Positions 58,875 through 64,000 of a stretch of 64,000 nt of DNA are shown one piece after another. Numbering within the stretch: position 1 is the first letter of the stretch; the number at the start of each line of letters is the position of its first letter. This stretch comes from Isochrysis galbana (taxonomy: Eukaryota > Haptophyta > Isochrysidales > Isochrysidaceae), in contig CM030932.1 of assembly GCA_018136815.1 (NCBI GenBank), forward strand, positions 1,646,793 through 1,710,792, in the 5' to 3' direction. The notes under the pieces are model-generated. The model was not told the DNA's origin, made no database searches, and was given only the letters and a program-made list of their open reading frames with translations. The translations under genes were made by a program, and so were the position numbers.

Positions 58875-60371
58875 TCACCGCTGTGCACCACCGCGACCGT
58901 ATCCGCCTCTGCCTCCTCGTCCCCGTCCGCCCTTGCCTTTTCCTTTGCCCTTCCCAGGATTGAAGTTGCCACCCTTGCCCTTGGCATGACTGTACCCTCC
59001 CTTACCGGGACGGAAGCCTCCTTTGCCTTTGCTGGGGCGAAAGCCTCCCTTGCCTTTGCTGGGGAGGAAGCCATCCTTGCCATCGCTGCCACTTTCAAAG
59101 CCACCCTTGCCGCCTAGAGTACTGTGGCCTGCACTAGACGCAGCTCTTTGGAGCCGTTGCGTGGCGGCGGCGACAGGTTGAACGGCATCAACGTTGTCCT
59201 GCTCTGCAAGGTCATCTATATCTTGCTCTGATTCGGCCTCCTCTGTGGTATTGTTGCCTTCCACATCGCTGCCAATAACTGCATCCCTATCCATCTCAGA
59301 CTCACTTCCCAATCCATCGTCATGCTCTTCCGCAGCATCATCCGAGTGTTCCAACGCAATTTTCTTCCCCAAGTCCTTTGACGCTACTTCCTTCCTTCCC
59401 GCCAATTCCGATGAAGTCAACCCCCCTCCCTGCCCTTTCGGATGAGCTCTTCCGCTGATAGCCTCAGGCGATGGCCGCTCCTTCCCACTGTCGTCTATGG
59501 TCTCGTCATCTGTTCCTAATTCTGATCCCTCTGCAACCTCGCAAGACTCATCATCCAGCTCCGAGAGGCTGTCGCTCTCATCGCTCGCATCGCCCTCGCT
59601 CTCGTTGCTCTTATTAGCTGTTTGCAAAGACACACCACATTCTTCATCATCAGAGAATTCATCCTGGTCTCTACGCATGAGTAAATGATCACGGTTGAGC
59701 CATATGCCTGCAGCGACAAACCAAGGTTTGATGCAAAAGGTTGAGAGTGCACGCCAGGTTGTTCTATGATGCAGAACCGGGTGCATGCGATGCGTGAGTA
59801 ACGTGAATATGATGGATCGTATGGAATGCGGAGGCTTACAGGCCGTGTGAAATATTGAGGCGGGAATGATGAATGTCGTACGCTGGGTGACTGGTAGGGA
59901 TGGAAGAACGCATCCAGCGTTTAAGCGCACGGCAGAAGATCAAGGTCAGAGCCTTGCGACTGGATCCATGTTCCGTGGACGAAAGCAGCGAAGCCGCAAT
60001 TGAAGAATGTGCGGAACGCCGACTCTAATGCCACGGTTTCATAGGTGCATGTGGGTTGGGCGGGGCACATGCACACCACAGACGTGCACAGCATCGGCTC
60101 CACCATCAATGATCTCGAGGACAGCGCCATCATCCTCGTCAAGCACAGCGGTGATATACGACTGTTCACAACCGGGGCGCAGAGTGCACAGGACAAGCGG
60201 CGCGGTTTGGCTCTTCGTATGTATGAGAAGTGATGTCGAGCCGATAATTGGATTGCTCAAAGCCGCCTGCTTGAGCACGAGTGTGCGTTCGCCCTCAGTC
60301 GGCAATGTCACCCGGTCACCACGTGCAACTTTGCAACCGAAGAAGGCGTATGAGCGGCGCGGCGAGGCCAT
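58875..60371 (-). CDS. nucleoplasmin/HD2-like protein with acidic tract and KGG/RGG tail
   Basis: Proposed exons 60371-60069 and 59672-58875 (366 residues; intron of 396 nt with GT-AG ends). Residues about 7-100 (YAFFGCKVARGDRVTLP, ERTLVLKQAALSNP, LVLCTLRPGCEQSYITAVLD, DAVHVCGVH) follow the nucleoplasmin-like domain of plant HD2 proteins and nuclear FKBPs. Acidic stretches follow (RDQDEFSDDEECG, ESEGDASDESDSLSELDDES). The tail has repeats of SKGKGGFRP and then GRGRGGRGGYGRGG. Acidic tracts bind histones and GGRG tails bind RNA, so a nucleolar histone chaperone or H/ACA-like role is likely. The exon 1 donor is a choice among several GT sites; I took the one that ends the domain. Whether it has HD2 deacetylase activity cannot be told. 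Confidence 0.7.
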
Positions 60372-60421
60372 TGGTTGGTGGTAGTAGTGGTCTGCGAGTT
60401 GTGATGTGTGCGTGCGCGCGC

Positions 60422-60422
60422 G

Positions 60423-60453
<31 letters not shown>

Positions 60454-60487
60454 TTGGAGGGCGGGGGGCGGGGGGGGGGGGGGGGGA
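60422..60487. repeat. G homopolymer tracts
   Basis: Runs of about 27 and 17 G separated by CTTGGAGGGCG-type sequence; possible G-quadruplex, and prone to length error. Confidence 0.9.
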
Positions 60488-60569
60488 TGTGGACCGACGT
60501 CGTCGCCTGCCGGCTTTGCTCGGTCTATTTGTTTTGTTTTCGTTCAGAAAAAGAAATGTTTTGTAGAGC

Positions 60570-60711
60570 ATCTTGTGAACTAGCACACCTACCCACATAC
60601 ATCGGACATCGGACGAGCCATGCACTATGCACCGACCGCGCATACCTCCATCGCGAGGTAGGGGCTCCGTTGCCGTCGAAGGCTTCGGTCCCTCAGCACA
60701 AGGGTTAAGCA
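60570..60711 (+). repeat. R5 dispersed repeat, copy 4
   Basis: ATCTTGTGAACTAGCACACC, GAGCCATGCACTATGCACCG, CCATCGCGAGGTAGGGGCTC, CGTCGAAGGCTTCGGTCCC. It is followed within 7 bp by R4. Confidence 0.8.
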
Positions 60712-60717
60712 CAGACC

Positions 60718-60770
60718 TAGGGCGGTCAAACAGGGCTTTTTAACTACTATCTACTATAATATGGGGGGTG
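60718..60770 (+). repeat. R4 repeat, copy 5 (start only)
   Basis: TAGGGCGGTCAAACAGGGCT, then diverges after the TACTATAATAT block shared with the copy at 54506. Confidence 0.7.
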
Positions 60771-61377
60771 ACATTTTTTGACCATTCTCCACAAGCCCAC
60801 AACAAAACTCCCAGGGGGGCCACCTGTCGCCCCGAAAATCTTCGCCAGAAAATGGTGCGATCTCCTCGCCCCTCCCTTGCACACGCTTTGGGGCTCTACA
60901 AGTAAAGAACCGCGGCGCCCGCCGCCGCCGCGGGAGTGATAGACGTATTTTGAGACGGAGAGACGGAGTATTCATCACACCGGATTCCTTATTGATCCGT
61001 CCCACTCGTCGGCCGCCCGAGATTGATCGTCTACCTGCTGAAGGCAAGACGTCATCTGCGCAGCCCTCAGCACACCTCGTAGTGCGCGCATACGGCATAC
61101 GGCCCTACGGCCCCCTACCACCTACCTAGGCCACACGCGTACCCGCCCTAACTAAGCCGCCCTAACCACCCCGGCACACCCCGACCCGCCCCTCGCAGGA
61201 TTCGCCCTCGCCCGACCTTCCTTGCCACTTGCCACCGACTTCCAGCTTCTCAACGCTGGGGCCATCGACACCTGGCTCACGAGCTCACGAGCGCCAGCGT
61301 CCAGGCCGCCCTCGCCGCGCTCCTGTCTCCTGTGCTCCTACCCCCCCCCCATCCGGCGTTGGTCGACGAGGCTCAAG
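60771..61377. other. intergenic, nothing recognised
   Basis: No domain-bearing frame or shared repeat. Confidence 0.4.
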
Positions 61378-61494
61378 TCGCGTTCCGTCAAAAGAGGGCC
61401 AGGTGATAGTTTTGTTTTCGCTTAGAATGTTATGTTAGTAATATGGAGTTGGAGGCGCGAGGCGCGTGCGCATAGCAACTTTTTCCCCACGGTA
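61378..61494 (-). repeat. R9 dispersed repeat, copy 2, inverted
   Basis: CGCGTTCCGTCAAAAGAGGG, CCAGGTGATAGTTTTGTTTT, AGAATGTTATGTT and AGCAACTTTTTCCCCACGGT, the inverse of 10976-11105. Confidence 0.75.
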
Positions 61495-61902
61495 AGAAAG
61501 AGGGTGCAACGGTGCAACCTCAGGTTTGGTTGTTTTTTTTGGCAACTACCCCCATGTGGACGGTATGTATAAGTTCGACCCCCTCATTAAAGTACAAAAG
61601 TACAGGATCACGAGGCGACACGCCACTTCACTTTGCAGGGGGCATGTGGAGTGTTCATGTTTATTTGCGCGCGGCTTTTTTCAACCTTTCTTCCGCTTTC
61701 CGGGGTGAGCCGCATCTTGTCTGTTTTGGAAAAGCGCTACAGCTTTACTTTCCACAATGGGGCTACGAGACAGGCCGCCTGTTTACGTCAATGTTCTCAT
61801 CGCATACTGTAATGAACCTCCGGTTCCAGGGGGTTGCTTCCGCACTCCGCGCCTCTTAATAGAACCTATTAGAAGATTAGAAGCCTATTGTCCCATCCAC
61901 GT
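61495..61902. other. intergenic, nothing recognised
   Basis: Small frames only (61512-61859); no family recognised. Confidence 0.35.
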
Positions 61903-62400
61903 CATCATGTGTGAATATTGTTGTATAATGTATAAATAACTATGGACATTTGATGGCTCCATTCGATTGATGTCCCATGATTGACGGAACGACACCTTAC
62001 TCCATTAGGGTGCACATGGGTGATTGCAACTCATCACACATGTCCCGAGAGAGATCTCTCTTATATTACATGTTTATGTTTACGTAATTGTAGGGAACCG
62101 CAGAGAAACCAGTCGACATGTGCGCACGCACGGCGTCCCCGCGGGGGACCCGATGCACATCGGCACGCACGGCGTGCACCTGGTGTAATTGTGAGCCTTT
62201 ATTGCACCCTGCGAGCCATGGGCAAGGGACTGAATGCCAAAATTAGCCCAACCCCTGAAAGCGCGCGCCGTAGATGTTAAACATCGAGAATGGCATTAGA
62301 ATGGGCCATCATGTGTGAATATTGTTGTATAAATAATTATGGACATTTGATGGCTCCATTCGATTGATGTCCCATAATTGACGGAACGACACCACGACAC
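61903..62400 (+). repeat. pair of ~90-bp direct repeats 400 bp apart
   Basis: CATCATGTGTGAATATTG ... GGACATTTGATGGCTCC ... TTGACGGAACGACACC occurs at 61903-61996 and 62307-62393 with few differences. The layout resembles a miniature LTR element (TRIM), but the repeats do not clearly start TG and end CA and I found no target duplication. Confidence 0.6.
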
Positions 62401-62654
62401 CTTCGTCCAGTGGGTGGCCTGAGTATGGCCTACGCGACCGCGCTCCACGCCGCCGCGGAAGAATGGGCTCAAAATCTCGCCAGAGCGCAGAGCGCACGAA
62501 CGCGCGCCTGGCGAGGCCACGCCACCGGGAACTGATGTTATATTCGCCCGGTGGGTGGAGGCCTTGATCAAGGGCCTTGACGGGCGGCGCGGGTATCCTT
62601 TCAGGCGCTTCCTCAGGCGAGGAGCAGCGCCCGTCGTCCGTCGTCCGTCGTTTT

Positions 62655-62884
62655 TCCCCCCGATATTCGCCCCCGATAGCTATTGGGGACCGACCTTAAC
62701 GCGATAGCTCCCCGGGGGAGATAAAATCTCCCAATAGCTCTCGGGGGATTTTCTCGGTCCCCCATACCCCCGGTAGCTCTCGGTGGGGCTGTTGGCGATC
62801 GGGAGAAAATTTCCCCCCGATAGCTCTCGGCTCTCGGGGGCCCCCGATAGCTCCTGGGGGGCGTTGGCTCCTGGGGGGTAACAT
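62655..62884. repeat. word island, family I, second locus
   Basis: CCCCCGATAGCTATTGGGG, GATAGCTCC, TAGCTCTCGGGGG and the ordered blocks TTTTCTCGGTCCCCC, GGGGCTGTTGGCGATCGGGA, GCGTTGGCTCC, GGGGTAACATGTAT match 33660-33872. Confidence 0.8.
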
Positions 62885-63289
62885 GTATACCATAACATAG
62901 GCTATTTTTAGACATGTCGATAGTTACCCTGGCGGAAAGCCGCAAGCCGCAAGGCTCAGGCCTGGGCCCCCACACACCCACACAGCGGACAGCGGCGCAC
63001 ACGAGTGAGCCGCCACCCAAACAGAATACAAAAGGCCCGTCCCCCCCCTCCCCCAGCCCCCAGCGTTAGGCCCAAAGTAGTGTACATGGGCCGACCCCCC
63101 GAAACCGAACAAGAAGGAACGAGGGGGGGAACGGGAAGGGGAGTGGGAGTGAGGGTTGAGGGTGGGGCGAAGGCGATGTCAAGTGAACACCCAGGGAAGG
63201 GGACAGCGGATCTAGCAGCGTAGTAGTCATCTTCAAGAATATTTTTTTAGACATGTCGATAGTTATCAAGATTGTTATCAACCACCCTC
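62885..63289. other. intergenic, nothing recognised
   Basis: A direct repeat TTTTTAGACATGTCGATAGTTA occurs at about 62907 and 63244 (22 bp, 337 bp apart). No gene seen. Confidence 0.4.
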
Positions 63290-63366
63290 TAACCCCTGCC
63301 AGTTAACAAAACTGGTTCACCAGAGAGCATTTAACTGGTTCCCCAAAAAACTAACAGTTAATATTC
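63290..63366. repeat. word island, family G-like (AACTGGTT / AGTTAA)
   Basis: CCAGTTAACAAAACTGGTTC, TTTAACTGGTTCC and AACAGTTAAT in about 70 bp, just upstream of the TPI gene. Confidence 0.5.
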
Positions 63367-63458
63367 CCTAGCCTCGTCTCCCACTGTTCCTACTCTAGTA
63401 CTCTAGAGTAGTACAAAACAATCTGAAAGTTGCTCCCCGACATTTCGCGATCTCTGCG

Positions 63459-64000
63459 ATGATGCTCTCCCTCGTCGCCTCTGCCCTCAGCTATCAGACC
63501 GCCATGGGCGGCGGTCGGCCGGCTGTTGGCTCGCGCGGCCTGAGCTCGGCGATCATGATGGCTCAACGCACTCCTTTGATGGCGGGCAACTGGAAGATGA
63601 ACACTGACCTTCCTGAGGCCGTCGCGCTCGCAAAGGCCGTTGCGGCTGCATCAGCCAAGGCGGACGATGTGGATGTCGCAGTATGCGTTCCTTTCCCCTT
63701 CATCTTGCCGGTCAAGGAGGCCATGGCCGGCTCGAAGGTTGGCATTGGCGCGCAGGACTGTCACTGGGAGGAGGCCGGCGCCTACACAGGTGTGCACAGT
63801 GCTGCTTGCGCAGCTGCAGCCCCCCCCCCCCTCTCCTTTCCTACCACTCAGGAAGGCGCGTTCGAACTCACGGGTCGTCTTTGCCCTGCATCATCTGACC
63901 CAGGTGCGATCTCCACAAGTATGCTGAAGAGTGTGGGTATCGACTACGTCCTCGCTGGTCACTCAGAGCGCCGTTCCATCTTTGGCGACAGTGATGAGGA
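63459..64000 (+). CDS. TPI: triose-phosphate isomerase, plastid-targeted precursor, 5' part
   Basis: Exon 1 is 63459-63789 and exon 2 starts at 63904 and runs off the window (GT-AG intron of 114 nt, phase 1, joining GAYT-G-AISTSML). TPI interconverts dihydroxyacetone phosphate and glyceraldehyde 3-phosphate. The N-terminus (MMLSLVASALSYQTAMGGG) is a signal peptide plus a short transit-like part, so this is likely the plastid isoform used with the Calvin cycle. Catalytic motifs in view are AGNWKMN with the active Lys and LAGHSERRSIFGD with the active His. The catalytic Glu and phosphate loop lie beyond the edge. The first of two adjacent ATGs was used. Confidence 0.93.
   Translation, partial: MMLSLVASALSYQTAMGGGRPAVGSRGLSSAIMMAQRTPLMAGNWKMNTDLPEAVALAKAVAAASAKADDVDVAVCVPFPFILPVKEAMAGSKVGIGAQDCHWEEAGAYTGVHSAACAAAAPPPLSFPTTQEGAFELTGRLCPASSDPGAISTSMLKSVGIDYVLAGHSERRSIFGDSDE

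Overview
This is a nuclear genome window from a eukaryotic alga with a complex red-type plastid. The host genes have short canonical GT-AG introns. Several proteins start with a signal peptide followed by a transit-like stretch (plastid bL35 at 11410, a lumenal ankyrin protein at 28575, triose-phosphate isomerase at 63459, an unknown protein at 24035). The residue after the probable signal cleavage site is Leu or another residue, not the Phe typical of diatoms, so I lean towards a haptophyte. That is an inference and the species is not identified.

About eleven host genes are spread thinly along the window: an ankyrin protein with an N-terminal membrane segment (8.3-9.2 kb), bL35 (11.4), a minus-strand OXA1/COX18-type insertase with C-terminal TPRs (21.2-19.2), an unknown targeted protein (24.0), a lumenal ankyrin protein (28.6), a J-domain membrane protein (34.0-35.4), a small SH3-like protein (37.3), ORC1 (42.1-39.6, minus, crossed by a 100-N gap), RPN10 (53.5-52.3, minus), a nucleoplasmin/HD2-like protein with an acidic tract and a KGG tail (60.4-58.9, minus), and the 5' part of TPI (63.5 to the edge). 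They do not form operons or clusters; neighbours are unrelated housekeeping genes.

The rest is almost all mobile and repeated DNA. Recognisable elements are a complete hAT (3453-7894, perfect 8-bp target duplication), a second hAT fragment (21.3-21.8), a piggyBac-type element nested in another repeat (13.3-16.8), a structurally intact mariner-like element (31674-33476) sitting in an AT-rich island, a full-length Ty1/copia element with identical LTRs just upstream of ORC1 (42153-47840), and three degraded copia pieces (1-330, 18.1-18.4, 55.4-56.5). Around them are dispersed repeat families that I label R1-R10 within this window only.

Two patterns stand out. First, many different GC-rich repeats share one end: a short hairpin whose stem sequence changes while pairing is kept (loop TTAT/ATAA), followed within a few bases by an ATG. 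Second, the window is dotted with 70-230 bp 'word islands', each made of one short word repeated in both orientations, with a different word in each family. One word family lies exactly in the ends of the complete hAT element, so these islands are probably subterminal transposase-binding repeats of many element families.
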